Notes under the pieces: generated by a model | Databases searched by the model: none | What the model saw: the letters and a program-made list of their open reading frames with translations, nothing else | What the model was told of the DNA's origin: nothing | Shown here: one piece after another, positions 50,221 to 59,967 of the stretch | How positions within the stretch are numbered: position 1 is the stretch's first letter | Layout of the letters: every line of letters begins with the position of its first letter | Program-made: the position numbers and the translations under genes | NCBI RefSeq assembly: GCF_000960995.1 | Contig: NZ_CP009435.1 | Span: 186,001 to 250,000 of the forward strand | DNA length: 64,000 bases | Reading direction: 5' to 3' | Source of the DNA: Burkholderia glumae LMG 2196 = ATCC 33617 | GTDB taxonomy: Bacteria; Pseudomonadota; Gammaproteobacteria; Burkholderiales; Burkholderiaceae

Positions 50221-51303
50221 ATGAAGAAAGCATTGCTGGCGGCAGCGCTGATGACTGCCGGTGTGGCAGCGCAGGCACAAAGCAGCGTGACGCTGTACGG
50301 CCGCCTGGACGCCGGGCTCGAATACTTGAACGGCCTGCAGAACGGTCACAGCATCCGCGCGGAAAGCGGTGACTGGGGCACGAGCCTGTGGGGCATCAAG
50401 GGCACCGAGGACATCGGCGGCGGCTACAAGGTCCTGTTCCACCTCGAAGGCGCATTCAACACGATGAACGGCGGCCTCGGCACGACCGGTTCGATCTGGG
50501 ATCGTTTCGCGACGGTCGGGATCTCGAACGATGCCTACGGTACGCTGCTGTTCGGTCGCGAACTCGCGATCGCGAACGGCGTGTGGGACTTCGATCCGTT
50601 CGGCCAGTCGAGCTGGTCGACCGCCTCGCTCGTGCGCGGCCGCAACTGGAACAAGACCAGCAACAACGTTTCGTATCAGTCGCCGTCGTTCTACGGCTTC
50701 GACGCCTACGGCCAGTACTCGCTGTCGAACCAGACGACCTTCAACGGCGGCACCGGTGCAGCGGGCAGCCAGGGCCGCAGCGACGGCCTGCAGCTGACCT
50801 ACACGAACTCGCTGTTCCAGGTCCGCGGCCTGTTTGACGAAACGCGTGACGGCGCGAACGGCAAGTTCGACGACGTGTTCAACTTCTCGCGCGAATACTT
50901 CGTCGGCGCCAACGTGTTCCTCGGCCAGTTCAAGCTGCAGGCGGCATACCAGACCTCGCACGCCGACAGCGCCGGCCCGGTGGGCAACAACGGCATCACC
51001 TCGACGCAGCAAGTCTGGGGCGGCGTGACCTGGCAGGCAACGCCGGCGGCCGCGCTGATCGCGGCGGTCTACCACGTGAATGCGAACAACGGCGGCGGCA
51101 ACGCGACGATCTACACGATCGGCGGCTCGTACAACCTGTCCAAGCGCACCCTGCTCGACCTGCAGGCGGCTACGGTTCGCAACAGCAAGACCGCGAACTT
51201 CGGCCTGAACGCCAACCCGGCAGGCAGCGCCGTCACCACCGGCAACCCGAAGGCGGGCGGCTCGCAGACGGGCATCTACGCCGGCATCCAGCACCTGTTC
51301 TGA
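50221..51303 (+). CDS. Gram-negative porin (OmpC type)
   Basis: 360 residues; the ATG at 50221 follows GGAGG and gives a clean signal peptide (KKALLAAALMTAGVAAQAQ). The mature start SSVTLYGRLDAGLEYL is the classic betaproteobacterial porin N-terminus. Alternating beta strands run to the closing aromatic residue (GIYAGIQHLF). A trimeric 16-strand outer-membrane channel is expected. Single-gene unit with a strong terminator behind it. Confidence 0.94.
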   Translation: MKKALLAAALMTAGVAAQAQSSVTLYGRLDAGLEYLNGLQNGHSIRAESGDWGTSLWGIKGTEDIGGGYKVLFHLEGAFNTMNGGLGTTGSIWDRFATVGISNDAYGTLLFGRELAIANGVWDFDPFGQSSWSTASLVRGRNWNKTSNNVSYQSPSFYGFDAYGQYSLSNQTTFNGGTGAAGSQGRSDGLQLTYTNSLFQVRGLFDETRDGANGKFDDVFNFSREYFVGANVFLGQFKLQAAYQTSHADSAGPVGNNGITSTQQVWGGVTWQATPAAALIAAVYHVNANNGGGNATIYTIGGSYNLSKRTLLDLQAATVRNSKTANFGLNANPAGSAVTTGNPKAGGSQTGIYAGIQHLF

Positions 51304-51369
51304 TCGTCCGCGACGAACCGGAGCCCGGAGCAACACTGACAGTTTCACGCTGCTGCGAGAGGCGCGTAT

Positions 51370-51405
51370 CGGTGCGATACCCCAACGGGTATCGCACCGT
51401 TTTTT
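51370..51405 (+). terminator. Strong rho-independent terminator after the porin
   Basis: CGGTGCGATACCC and GGGTATCGCACCG form a perfect 13-bp stem around CAAC, followed by six T residues. One of the clearest terminators in the window. Confidence 0.93.
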
Positions 51406-51464
51406 ATTGGCGGCCCGCCGCGCCCGCGCCGGCTGCCCGCGCGGCGGTGACGCGCCGCGCGGGT

Positions 51465-51803
51465 TCAGACCGCCGCTTCGTTCTCCTCGCCGGTGCGGAT
51501 CCGGATCACGCGCTCGACGTCGGACACGAAGATCTTGCCGTCACCGATCTTGCCGGTGCGCGCGGCGCCGATCACCGCGTCGATCACCTGGTCGACCTGG
51601 TCGGCCGCGACCACCACCTCGATCTTCATCTTCGGCAGGAAATCGACGACGTATTCGGCACCGCGATACAGCTCGGTATGGCCCTTCTGGCGGCCGAAGC
51701 CCTTCACTTCCGTCACGGTGAGGCCGGTCAGGCCGACCTCGGCGAGCGCCTCGCGAACTTCGTCGAGCTTGAACGGTTTGATGATGGCGGTAATGCGTTT
51801 CAT
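51465..51803 (-). CDS. glnB: Nitrogen regulatory protein P-II
   Basis: 112 residues, full length. MKRITAIIKPFKLDEVREAL start, T-loop FGRQKGHTELYRGAEY with the uridylylation site Tyr51, and KIGDGKIFV of the effector site. Senses 2-oxoglutarate and energy state and controls GlnE, NtrB or AmtB. It follows nadE by 53 nt, so nitrogen sensing is linked to glutamine-dependent NAD synthesis. Confidence 0.96.
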   Translation of the reverse strand: MKRITAIIKPFKLDEVREALAEVGLTGLTVTEVKGFGRQKGHTELYRGAEYVVDFLPKMKIEVVVAADQVDQVIDAVIGAARTGKIGDGKIFVSDVERVIRIRTGEENEAAV

Positions 51804-51856
51804 GATGAGGCTCCGGTAAATGGATGACTGGAACGGATTCTACGCGCGGCGCGCCG

Positions 51857-53542
51857 TCAGTCGATACGCTCGGTGAAGCGCGAGGTGATCGGGTAGCGCC
51901 AGTCGCGGCCGAACGCGCGGTGCGTGACGCGAATCCCGATCGGCGCCTGGCGCCGCTTGTATTCGTTGATCTTGATGAGACGCGTGACGCGCGTCACGTC
52001 GGCCTCGTCGTAGCCGGCCGCGACGATCGCCGCGAGCGGCTGGTCTTCTTCCATGTACATGCGCATGATCGCGTCGAGCACGTCGTAGGGCGGCAGGCTG
52101 TCCTGGTCGGTCTGGTTCTCGCGCAGCTCGGCCGACGGCGCGCGGCTGAGGATGCGCGCCGGGATCACCTCGGTCGAGCCGAACTCGGCGGCCGCGTTGC
52201 GGTAATGGCAGAGACGATAGACGAGCGTCTTCGCGATGTCCTTGATCACGGCGAAGCCGCCCGCCATGTCGCCGTACAGCGTGCAGTAGCCCACCGCCAT
52301 CTCGCTCTTGTTGCCGGTGGTCAGCACGATCGAGCCGAACTTGTTAGACAGCGCCATCAGCAGCGTGCCGCGAATCCGCGCCTGGATGTTCTCCTCGGTG
52401 GCGTCCTCGTCGCGGCCGGCGAACTCGTCGGCGAGCGCGCCGCAAAACGCGTCGAACATCGGCGCGATGGCGATCTCGTCGTAGCGCACGCCCACGCGGC
52501 GCGCCATCTCGGCCGCGTCGGTGGTGGAAATGTCGGCCGTGTAGCGCGACGGCATCATCACGGCGCGCACCCGCTCGGGGCCGAGCGCGTCGCAGGCCAC
52601 CGCCAGCACCAGCGCCGAGTCGACGCCGCCCGACAGGCCGATCAGCGCGCCGGGAAAGCCGTTCTTGCCGATATAGTCGCGCACGCCGAGCACCAGCGCG
52701 CGGTAGACCTGCGCCTCGACCGGCAGCGGCGCCGCGATCTCGCCCGGCAGCGGGCGCGCGCCGTCGAACTCGACGATCGCGTGGCCCGCCTCGAACTGCG
52801 GCATGCGCGCGACCAGCTCGCCCGCGCCGTCGAGCACGAACGAGCCGCCGTCGAACACGAGCTCGTCCTGCCCGCCCACCAGGTTCACGTAGACCACCGG
52901 CAGCCCCGTCTCGCGGATCCGCGCGCGCACGATCCCGACCCGTACCGCGTCCTTGTCCATGTGATACGGCGAGCCGTTCGGCACCAGCAGCACCTCGGCG
53001 CCGGCGGCCTTCGCGAGCTGGGCGGCCGAGGCGTGCCAGGCGTCCTCGCAGATGATCACGCCGAAGCGCGTGCCGTTCAGCTCGAACACGCACGGCTGCG
53101 GATCGGTGGCGAAGTAGCGCTTCTCGTCGAACACCTCGGTGTTCGGCAGGTCCTGCTTGCGATAGGTGGCCGCGATCGCGCCGCCGACGAGCAGCGACGC
53201 CGCGTTGTAGGTGTCCACCGGCGTCGCGCCGCGCCCGATCGGACGGTTTGCATTACCATCGGCGCTGGGCGTGCGCAGCGGATGGCCGACCAGCACCGCG
53301 AGCCCCTCGAACGGCTTCAGGCACTCGGCCAGCCGCGCCAGCGCCTCGGCCGCCTCGGTGTAGAACGCCGGACGCAGCAGCAGATCCTCGGGCGGATACC
53401 CGGACAACGCGAGCTCCGGCGCGACGAGCAGCTGCGCACCATCGTCGTGCGCGGCGCGCGCGGCCTCGACGATGCGGGCGACGTTACCGGCGAAATCGCC
53501 GACGGTGACGTTGAGTTGGGCGAGAGCGATACGGGTTTTCAT
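51857..53542 (-). CDS. nadE: Glutamine-dependent NAD+ synthase
   Basis: 561 residues. N-terminal nitrilase-type amidase supplies ammonia: Glu in LLVAPELALSGYPPED, Cys in FGVIICEDAWH. The C-terminal synthetase has the PP-loop GLSGGVDSALVLAV and LLPPYDVLDAIM-type substrate loop. It converts nicotinate adenine dinucleotide to NAD+. Upstream of glnB on the same strand. Confidence 0.96.
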   Translation of the reverse strand: MKTRIALAQLNVTVGDFAGNVARIVEAARAAHDDGAQLLVAPELALSGYPPEDLLLRPAFYTEAAEALARLAECLKPFEGLAVLVGHPLRTPSADGNANRPIGRGATPVDTYNAASLLVGGAIAATYRKQDLPNTEVFDEKRYFATDPQPCVFELNGTRFGVIICEDAWHASAAQLAKAAGAEVLLVPNGSPYHMDKDAVRVGIVRARIRETGLPVVYVNLVGGQDELVFDGGSFVLDGAGELVARMPQFEAGHAIVEFDGARPLPGEIAAPLPVEAQVYRALVLGVRDYIGKNGFPGALIGLSGGVDSALVLAVACDALGPERVRAVMMPSRYTADISTTDAAEMARRVGVRYDEIAIAPMFDAFCGALADEFAGRDEDATEENIQARIRGTLLMALSNKFGSIVLTTGNKSEMAVGYCTLYGDMAGGFAVIKDIAKTLVYRLCHYRNAAAEFGSTEVIPARILSRAPSAELRENQTDQDSLPPYDVLDAIMRMYMEEDQPLAAIVAAGYDEADVTRVTRLIKINEYKRRQAPIGIRVTHRAFGRDWRYPITSRFTERID

Positions 53543-53671
53543 GACGGAATCTGCGCGGCCTCGCGGCTCGCGTGACGAGCGCCCGCGGGCGCATCACCGG
53601 TGCGCGCCGCGTCGCGCGCGCCGAACCAAACGGATCTCTGACGGTTGAAACACGAACGCAACGATTATCGC

Positions 53672-54823
53672 ATGGGGCTCCTGTCGTCTCCGCTCGAAAC
53701 GGGCGCCGACGAATGGAACGCCCTGCTCGAACGGCAGGCGCATCCCACGCCGTTCCTGCGCCATGAATTTCTGGCCGCGCTGCACGCCACCGGCTGCGCG
53801 ACCGGCGAGACCGGCTGGTCGCCGAACTTCGTCACGCTCACCGACACGGCCACCAACGCGCTGGTGGCGGCCGCGCCGCTCTACGCCAAGCAGCATTCGT
53901 ATGGCGAATACGTGTTCGACTGGGCCTGGGCCGACGCCTACCAGCGCAACGGCCTGCCCTACTATCCGAAGCTGCTCTGCGCGGTGCCGTTTACGCCGGT
54001 GCAGGGCACGCGCCTGATCGCCGCCGATTCGCGCGCGCGCCGCCAGCTCGCGGCCACGCTCGTCGCGCTGGCCGAGCAGAGCGAGGTGTCGTCGCTGCAC
54101 GTGCTGTTTCCGAGCACCGACGAAGCCGCGCTGCTCGGCGAGATGGGCATGATGCTGCGCGAAGGCGTGCAGTTCCACTGGCTCAACGACGGCTACCGGC
54201 ACTTCGACGATTTCCTCTCGACGCTCGAACAGAAAAAGCGCAAGAACATTCGCGCCGAGCGGCGCAAGGTGGCCGAGGCCGGCGTCACGTTGCGCCGCGT
54301 GCGCGGCGAGGACGCCACCGACGCCGACTGGCGCTTCTTCTCGCGCTGCTACCGGCAGACCTACCGCGAACACTATTCGAGCCCGTACCTGAACCTCGAC
54401 TTCTTCCGGCGCATCGGCGCGACCATGCCGGAGAATCTGCTGCTCGTGATCGCCGAGGCCGAAGGCAAGCCGATCGCCAGCGCGCTGGCCGTGTACCGGC
54501 GCGATCCGGCCGGCGGCGGCACGCTCTACGGCCGCTACTGGGGCGCGCTCGAACACGTGCCCTGCCTGCATTTCGAAACCGCCTACTATCAGCTGCTGGA
54601 GTTCTGCATCGAGGAGCAGTTGAGCGCGTTCGAGGGCGGCGCGCAGGGCGAGCACAAGCTCGCGCGCGGCTTCATGCCGACCGTCACGCGCTCGGCGCAC
54701 TGGCTCGCGCACCCGGCGTTCGCCGACGCGGTCGGCGCGTTCCTCGAGCGCGAGACGGGGCAGATCCATGCCTACATGGACGAGTTGCGCGAGCACAATC
54801 CGTTCAAGGACGGCGCGCAGTGA
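53672..54823 (+). CDS. GNAT/FemAB-like acyltransferase
   Basis: 383 residues. Pattern of the 'peptidogalycan biosysnthesis' (DUF482) family: HPTPFLRHEFLAALHATG, YGEYVFDWAWADAYQRNGLPYYPKLL, RKNIRAERRKVAEAGV, and LYGRYWGALEHVPCLHFETAYYQ. Two linked GNAT-like folds are expected. Substrate unknown. The start is ambiguous between this ATG and a TTG at 53645. Cytoplasmic; next to but divergent from nadE. Confidence 0.85.
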   Translation: MGLLSSPLETGADEWNALLERQAHPTPFLRHEFLAALHATGCATGETGWSPNFVTLTDTATNALVAAAPLYAKQHSYGEYVFDWAWADAYQRNGLPYYPKLLCAVPFTPVQGTRLIAADSRARRQLAATLVALAEQSEVSSLHVLFPSTDEAALLGEMGMMLREGVQFHWLNDGYRHFDDFLSTLEQKKRKNIRAERRKVAEAGVTLRRVRGEDATDADWRFFSRCYRQTYREHYSSPYLNLDFFRRIGATMPENLLLVIAEAEGKPIASALAVYRRDPAGGGTLYGRYWGALEHVPCLHFETAYYQLLEFCIEEQLSAFEGGAQGEHKLARGFMPTVTRSAHWLAHPAFADAVGAFLERETGQIHAYMDELREHNPFKDGAQ

Positions 54824-54872
54824 GCGCGCGCGGCCTTCGACGCCACTGACGGCCCGCTACCGGCCGCCCGCC

Positions 54873-55376
54873 ATGTCCTGGTTCCTGTATCTGATCGAAT
54901 GCGCCGACGGCAGCGTCTACACCGGCATCACGACCGACGTGGACGCGCGCTTCGCGCGGCACGCGAACGGCACGGGCGCGCGCTACACGCGCTCGCGCAA
55001 GCCGCGTGCGGTGCTCGCCGCGTTCCCGCTGGCCGACCGCTCGGTCGCCTCGCGGGCCGAATACTGGGTCAAGCGCCTGACGCCGGCGCGCAAGCGCGAA
55101 CTCGCGAGCGGGCTGCGCACGCTCGAATCGGTGCTGCCGGCTGGCATCGTCGACGGACCGCCCCGTGACGCCGCGCCGGATGCGCCCGGCATCGCGCGCG
55201 GCCTGCGTTCGCGCCATGCCGGCGGCGCGCCGTGGGCCGTCGAGGCGGACGACGGCGCCGCGCCGGACCCGCAGCCGGCGTGGTCCCTCAGCGCCGGCCG
55301 CCGCCGGGCCGGCGGGCCGAAGCCCGCGCGCCCGGCCACCGGCCGCTCCGGCCGGCGCGTCTGCGCCGCCGCGTGA
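54873..55376 (+). CDS. GIY-YIG nuclease-like protein (YhbQ type) with long tail
   Basis: 167 residues. The GIY-YIG fold occupies the first 85: FLYLIECADGSVYTGITTDVDARFARH and RAEYWVKRLTPARKREL (conserved Tyr, Arg and Glu). The C-terminal half is disordered, rich in Ala, Gly, Pro and Arg. Family role in DNA repair or restriction is uncertain. It converges on ppa. Confidence 0.86.
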   Translation: MSWFLYLIECADGSVYTGITTDVDARFARHANGTGARYTRSRKPRAVLAAFPLADRSVASRAEYWVKRLTPARKRELASGLRTLESVLPAGIVDGPPRDAAPDAPGIARGLRSRHAGGAPWAVEADDGAAPDPQPAWSLSAGRRRAGGPKPARPATGRSGRRVCAAA

Positions 55377-55387
55377 TGCGCGCCGTC

Positions 55388-55428
55388 CAAAACAAAGCCG
55401 CGCGGCCCCGGAACGGGGCACGCGCGGC
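55388..55428 (-). terminator. Terminator of ppa
   Basis: On the minus strand GCCGCGCG and CGCGCGGC (with an inner CCCCG/CGGGG pair) form a long hairpin followed by TTTGTTTT. It lies 26 nt past the ppa stop. Confidence 0.72.
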
Positions 55429-55453
55429 CTGATGCCACGTCGCGGACGGCGTC

Positions 55454-55981
55454 TTACTTCTTCGCGTTCGCAAGGCCCTCGCTGATTTCCTTGTGCGCGG
55501 CGTCGATGCCGGCCCAGCCCTCGACCTTCACCCACTTGCCCTTTTCGAGCGCCTTGTAGTGCTCGAAGAAGTGCTTGATCTGGTCCTTCAGGTACTCGGG
55601 CACGTCGTCGATCGACTTGATGTTGGCCGTCATCGGGCAGACCTTGTCGTGCGGCACGGCGATCAGCTTCGCGTCGACGCCCGACTCGTCGGTCATCTGC
55701 AGCATGCCGAGCGCGCGCGCGCGCACCACCGAGCCGGCCAGCAGCGGGAACGGCGTGATCACCAGCACGTCGACCGGATCGCCGTCGCCCGACAGCGTCT
55801 GCGGAATGAAGCCGTAGTTGACCGGGTAGCGCATGCCGGTGCCGACGAAACGGTCGACCACGAGCACGCCGAGGTCCTTGTCCGCTTCATACTTGACCGG
55901 GTCGCTTTGCGCCGGAATTTCGATAATGACGTTGAAATCGTGCGGCAGATCCTTGCCGGCCGGAACATTGCTGAAGCTCAT
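55454..55981 (-). CDS. ppa: Inorganic pyrophosphatase
   Basis: 175 residues, family I. NVIIEIPAQSDPVKYE, the signature DGDPVDVLVITPFPL with its three metal-binding Asp, and YKALEKGKWVKVEGW are all intact. Cytoplasmic hexamer that pulls biosynthetic reactions forward. Start MSFSNVPAGK at 55981; the frame is open further upstream but only in low-complexity sequence. Confidence 0.97.
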   Translation of the reverse strand: MSFSNVPAGKDLPHDFNVIIEIPAQSDPVKYEADKDLGVLVVDRFVGTGMRYPVNYGFIPQTLSGDGDPVDVLVITPFPLLAGSVVRARALGMLQMTDESGVDAKLIAVPHDKVCPMTANIKSIDDVPEYLKDQIKHFFEHYKALEKGKWVKVEGWAGIDAAHKEISEGLANAKK

Positions 55982-56206
55982 GAGCACTCTCTGCATGACG
56001 ATGGGAAAACGGCACGGGGCGCCAACGATCGCGGCCCGCGAAGAGCCGCCATTATAGCCAATCACCCGATGGCGCTCGGCCGAAGTTAGGCGCACACTTG
56101 GCCGGCATGCGGGCCCCGGCCCGCGCGGCGCGGCAGCCGCGCCGCATGCGCACCGAACCCGACAGAACCCGAAACGCGCATCGCCGCCGACGATCCGGGA
56201 GCAGGC

Positions 56207-57646
56207 ATGGAAGAGGCAAGGCACTTCATCGCGGGCGCATGGGTCGCGCCCGCGAGCGGCGAGACGCTCGCCGTCATCGACCCGTCCGACGGCGCGCCGT
56301 TCGCGCGCCTCGCGCGCGGCAGCGCCGCCGACGTCGACGCCGCGGTAGGCGCCGCGCGCGCGGCCTTCGAGGGCGCCTGGGGCGCGACCAGCGCCGCCGA
56401 GCGCGGCCGGCTGCTGTACCGCCTCTCGCAGCGCGTGGCCGAGCAGCAGGACACGCTCGCGCGGCTCGAATGCCGCGACACCGGCAAGCCGCTCAGCCAG
56501 GCGCGCGCGGACGCCGCCGCGCTTGCGCGCTACTTCGAGTTCTACGCCGGCGCGGCCGACAAGCTGCATGGCCAGACGCTGCCCTATCAGGCCGGCTACA
56601 CGGTGCTGACGCTGCGCGAGCCGCATGGCGTGACCGGCCACCTCGTGCCGTGGAACTACCCGATGCAGATCTTCGGGCGCAGCGTCGGCGCGGCGCTCGC
56701 CACCGGCAACGCCTGCGTCGTGAAACCGGCCGAGGACGCCTGCCTGTCGCTGCTGCAGGTCGCCCGGCTCGCGGCCGAGGCCGGCCTGCCGCCGGGCGCG
56801 CTCAATATCGTCACCGGCACCGGCCACGAGGCCGGCGCGGCGCTCACCGCCCATTGCGGCATCGACCATATCTCGTTTACGGGCTCGCCCGAGACCGGCC
56901 GCCTCGTCGCGCTGGCGGCCGCCGAGCGGCACGTGCCGGTCACGCTCGAGCTGGGCGGCAAGTCCCCGCAGCTCGTGTTCGCCGACGCCGACCTCGACGC
57001 CGCGCTGCCGGTGCTGGTCGCGGCGATCGTGCAGAACGGCGGCCAGACCTGCTCGGCCGGCAGCCGCGTGCTGATCGAGCGTGCCGTCTACGAGCCGCTG
57101 CTCGAGCGGCTCGCGGACGCGTTCGGCGCGCTGCGCGTCGGCCCCGGCCTCGCCGACCTCGACTGCGGCCCGCTCATCAACGCCAGGCAGCAGCAGCGCG
57201 TCTGGGATTTCCTCTCCGACGCCCAGCACGACGGCATCGCGGTGGCCGCGCAGGGCGAGGTAGTGCCCGAGGCGCCCGAAAGCGGCTTCTACCAGGCGCC
57301 GACGCTGCTGCGCGACGTGCCGCCCGCACACCGGCTCGCGCAGGAGGAAGTGTTCGGCCCGGTGCTGGCCGCGCTGCCGTTCCATGACGAGGAGGAAGCC
57401 GTCGCGCTCGCGAACGGCACCGCCTACGGGCTCGTGGCCGGCCTCTGGACCCGCGACGGCGCGCGCCAGATGCGGCTCGCGCGGCGCGTGCGGGCCGGGC
57501 AGGTGTTCGTCAACAACTACGGCGCGGGCGGCGGCGTCGAGCTGCCGTTCGGCGGCAGCGGGCTCTCCGGGCACGGCCGCGAGAAGGGCTTCGAGGCGCT
57601 CTACGGCTTCACGGTGCTGAAGACCGTCGCGCTCAAACACGGCTGA
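56207..57646 (+). CDS. Aldehyde dehydrogenase
   Basis: 479 residues, NAD(P)-dependent. VTLELGGKSPQLVFADADLD (catalytic Glu), QNGGQTCSAGSRVLIE (catalytic Cys) and EEVFGPVLAALPF are the standard boxes. GVTGHLVPWNYPMQIFG forms the Rossmann entrance. First gene of a cluster with an SDR and an MFS importer, all on the plus strand, suggesting uptake and oxidation of a small alcohol or acid. The substrate cannot be read from sequence. Confidence 0.94.
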   Translation: MEEARHFIAGAWVAPASGETLAVIDPSDGAPFARLARGSAADVDAAVGAARAAFEGAWGATSAAERGRLLYRLSQRVAEQQDTLARLECRDTGKPLSQARADAAALARYFEFYAGAADKLHGQTLPYQAGYTVLTLREPHGVTGHLVPWNYPMQIFGRSVGAALATGNACVVKPAEDACLSLLQVARLAAEAGLPPGALNIVTGTGHEAGAALTAHCGIDHISFTGSPETGRLVALAAAERHVPVTLELGGKSPQLVFADADLDAALPVLVAAIVQNGGQTCSAGSRVLIERAVYEPLLERLADAFGALRVGPGLADLDCGPLINARQQQRVWDFLSDAQHDGIAVAAQGEVVPEAPESGFYQAPTLLRDVPPAHRLAQEEVFGPVLAALPFHDEEEAVALANGTAYGLVAGLWTRDGARQMRLARRVRAGQVFVNNYGAGGGVELPFGGSGLSGHGREKGFEALYGFTVLKTVALKHG

Positions 57647-57720
57647 GCCGCGCGGGCCGGCCGCGCGGCAGCCACGCAACCACTACCACCACCCGATCCG
57701 ACACGGACAAGGAGACAGCC

Positions 57721-58479
57721 ATGCGGCTTGCAGGCAAGACAGCGATCGTCACGGGCGGCGGCTCGGGCTTCGGCGAGGGCATCGCCAGGACCTACGCACG
57801 CGAGGGGGCGAACCTGGTCGTCAACGACCTGAACGGCGCGGCGGCCGAGCGCGTGGCCGGCGAGATCGCGATGGCGGGCGGGCGGGCGATCGCGATCGCC
57901 GGCGACGTCGCGAAGGGCGAGGACTGGCGCGCGCTGCTGGCCGCCGCCCTCGACGATTTCGGGCAGGTTCACGTGGTCGTCAACAATGCCGGCACCACGC
58001 ACCGCAACAAGCCCGTGCTGGACGTGAGCGAGGCCGAGTACGACCGCGTCTACGCCGTCAACATGAAAAGCCTGTTCTGGTGCGTGCAGACGCTGGTGCC
58101 GTATTTCCGCGAGGCGGGCGGCGGCGTGTTCGTCAACATCGCGTCCACCGCCGGGGTCCGGCCGCGCCCCGGCCTCGTCTGGTACAACAGCACGAAGGGC
58201 GCGATGATCACCGCCAGCAAGGCGCTCGCGGCCGAGCTCGGCGCCGACCGGATCCGCGTCAACTGCATCAACCCGGTGCTCGGCGAGACCGGCCTCATGA
58301 CCGAATTCATGGGCGTCGACGACACGCCCGAGAACCGCCAGCGCTTCCTCGCCACGATTCCGCTCGGCCGGCTCTCGACGCCGCGCGACATCGCCAACGC
58401 GGCACTCTATCTGGCCTCCGACGAAGCCGAATTCATCACCGGCATCTGCCTGGAGGTGGACGGCGGCCGCTGCATCTGA
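57721..58479 (+). CDS. SDR-family oxidoreductase
   Basis: 252 residues. Cofactor loop VTGGGSGFGEGIA, NNAG (NAGTTHRN), catalytic Tyr-x-x-x-Lys in YNSTKGA, and the closing PxxxCLEVDGG-type end. Glu/Asn after strand 2 (VVNDLNG) suggests NAD preference. AAGGAG precedes the ATG. Probably acts with the adjacent aldehyde dehydrogenase on successive oxidation states of one substrate. Confidence 0.94.
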   Translation: MRLAGKTAIVTGGGSGFGEGIARTYAREGANLVVNDLNGAAAERVAGEIAMAGGRAIAIAGDVAKGEDWRALLAAALDDFGQVHVVVNNAGTTHRNKPVLDVSEAEYDRVYAVNMKSLFWCVQTLVPYFREAGGGVFVNIASTAGVRPRPGLVWYNSTKGAMITASKALAAELGADRIRVNCINPVLGETGLMTEFMGVDDTPENRQRFLATIPLGRLSTPRDIANAALYLASDEAEFITGICLEVDGGRCI

Positions 58480-58590
58480 CGCACCTGACACACCTGACGC
58501 ATCGGCGCGCGCCGCCACCACGCAATCGCGGCATCCTCGCGCCGCCGCCCCATACCAAGACGACCGAACCATCCCGTAAGGAGACGACCC

Positions 58591-59895
58591 ATGGCGAGCA
58601 CCGTAACGGCCGATTCCGGCCAGCCTTCCGCGTTCGAGGCGGCCACCTACCGCAAGGTCACCTGGCGGCTCGCGCCGCTTTTGATGCTCTGCTACGTGGT
58701 GGCCTACCTGGACCGCGTCAACGTCGGGTTCGCGAAGCTGCAGATGGCCGCCGACCTGAACCTGTCCGACACCGTCTACGGGCTCGGCGCCGGCATCTTC
58801 TTCTTCGGCTATTTCCTGTTCGAGGTGCCGAGCAACATCATCCTGCACCGGGTGGGCGCGCGCGTCTGGATCGCGCGGATCATGATCACCTGGGGCCTCA
58901 TCTCGGCGCTGATGATGTTCGTCACCACGCCGGCGATGTTCTACGTGATGCGCTTCCTGCTCGGGGTGGCCGAGGCCGGCTTCTTCCCCGGCGTGATCCT
59001 CTACCTGACCTACTGGTATCCGGCGCACCGGCGCGGCCGCATGACCACCTTCTTCATGACCGCGATCGCGATCTCGGGCGTGGTGGGCGGCCCCGTCTCG
59101 GGCTACATCCTGAAAGCCTTCCACGGCGCGAACGGCTGGCACGGCTGGCAGTGGCTGTTCCTGCTGGAGGGCATCCCGTCGATCCTGGTCGGGCTGCTGG
59201 TGCTGTTCCGGCTCGAGGACCGCATTGCCCGCGCCGCCTGGCTCAGCGGCGACGAGAAGGCGCTGCTGATGCGCAACGTGGCCGACGAGGAGGCGCTCAA
59301 GGACGACCCGTCGGTGGCGCGCGTGCTGGCGAGCCCGCGCGTCTGGCTGATGGCGCTGATCTATTTCTCGTTCGTGATGGGCCTGTACGGCGTGGGCTTC
59401 TGGCTGCCCACCATCATCAAGTCGACCGGCGTGACCGACGCGTTCTCGATCGGCCTGCTCTCGGCGATCCCCTACGCGGCGGCCGTGATCGGCATGACCC
59501 TGATCGCGCGCAGCGCCGACCGCCGCCGCGAGCGCCGCTGGCACCTGGTGTTCCCAGCCGCGCTCGGCGCACTCGGGCTGCTGCTGTCGGTGGTGTGGGC
59601 GAACCAGACCGCGCTCGCGATGGTGGGCCTCACGCTCGCGACGATCGGCATCCTCACCACCCTGCCGCTGTTCTGGAGCCTGCCCACCGCGTTTCTCGGC
59701 GGCACCGCGGCCGCGGCCGGCATCGCGCTCATCAACTCGATCGGCAACCTGGCCGGCTTCCTGAGCCCCTACCTGATCGGCTGGCTCAAGACCGTGACGG
59801 GCTCGAACGCGTCCGGCATGCTGATGCTCGCCGCGTTCTGCGTGCTGGGCGGCCTGCTCGCGCTGTCGGTGCCGAAGGCGCTCGTCAACCGCTAA
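58591..59895 (+). CDS. MFS transporter, anion:cation symporter family
   Basis: 434 residues, 12 predicted helices. WRLAPLLMLCYVVAYLDRVNVGFA and GAGIFFFGYFLFEVPSNIILHRVGAR are typical of the phthalate/hexuronate/tartrate ACS family. GVAEAGFFPGVILYLTYWYP forms helix 4. AAGGAG eight nt before the ATG. Likely imports the organic anion processed by the two upstream enzymes. Confidence 0.93.
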   Translation: MASTVTADSGQPSAFEAATYRKVTWRLAPLLMLCYVVAYLDRVNVGFAKLQMAADLNLSDTVYGLGAGIFFFGYFLFEVPSNIILHRVGARVWIARIMITWGLISALMMFVTTPAMFYVMRFLLGVAEAGFFPGVILYLTYWYPAHRRGRMTTFFMTAIAISGVVGGPVSGYILKAFHGANGWHGWQWLFLLEGIPSILVGLLVLFRLEDRIARAAWLSGDEKALLMRNVADEEALKDDPSVARVLASPRVWLMALIYFSFVMGLYGVGFWLPTIIKSTGVTDAFSIGLLSAIPYAAAVIGMTLIARSADRRRERRWHLVFPAALGALGLLLSVVWANQTALAMVGLTLATIGILTTLPLFWSLPTAFLGGTAAAAGIALINSIGNLAGFLSPYLIGWLKTVTGSNASGMLMLAAFCVLGGLLALSVPKALVNR

Positions 59896-59918
59896 GCGCC
59901 GCCCCCGCGCAAAACGGA

Positions 59919-59941
59919 ACGGCGGCCCGAAGGCCGCCGCT
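59919..59941. terminator. Hairpin between convergent transporter and hemY genes
   Basis: CGGCGGCC and GGCCGCCG around CGAA form a stable stem between two convergent genes. No T-run is present, so termination is likely but not certain. Confidence 0.5.
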
Positions 59942-59967
59942 TGCCGGCAACGCGCGGCGCCGCGCGG

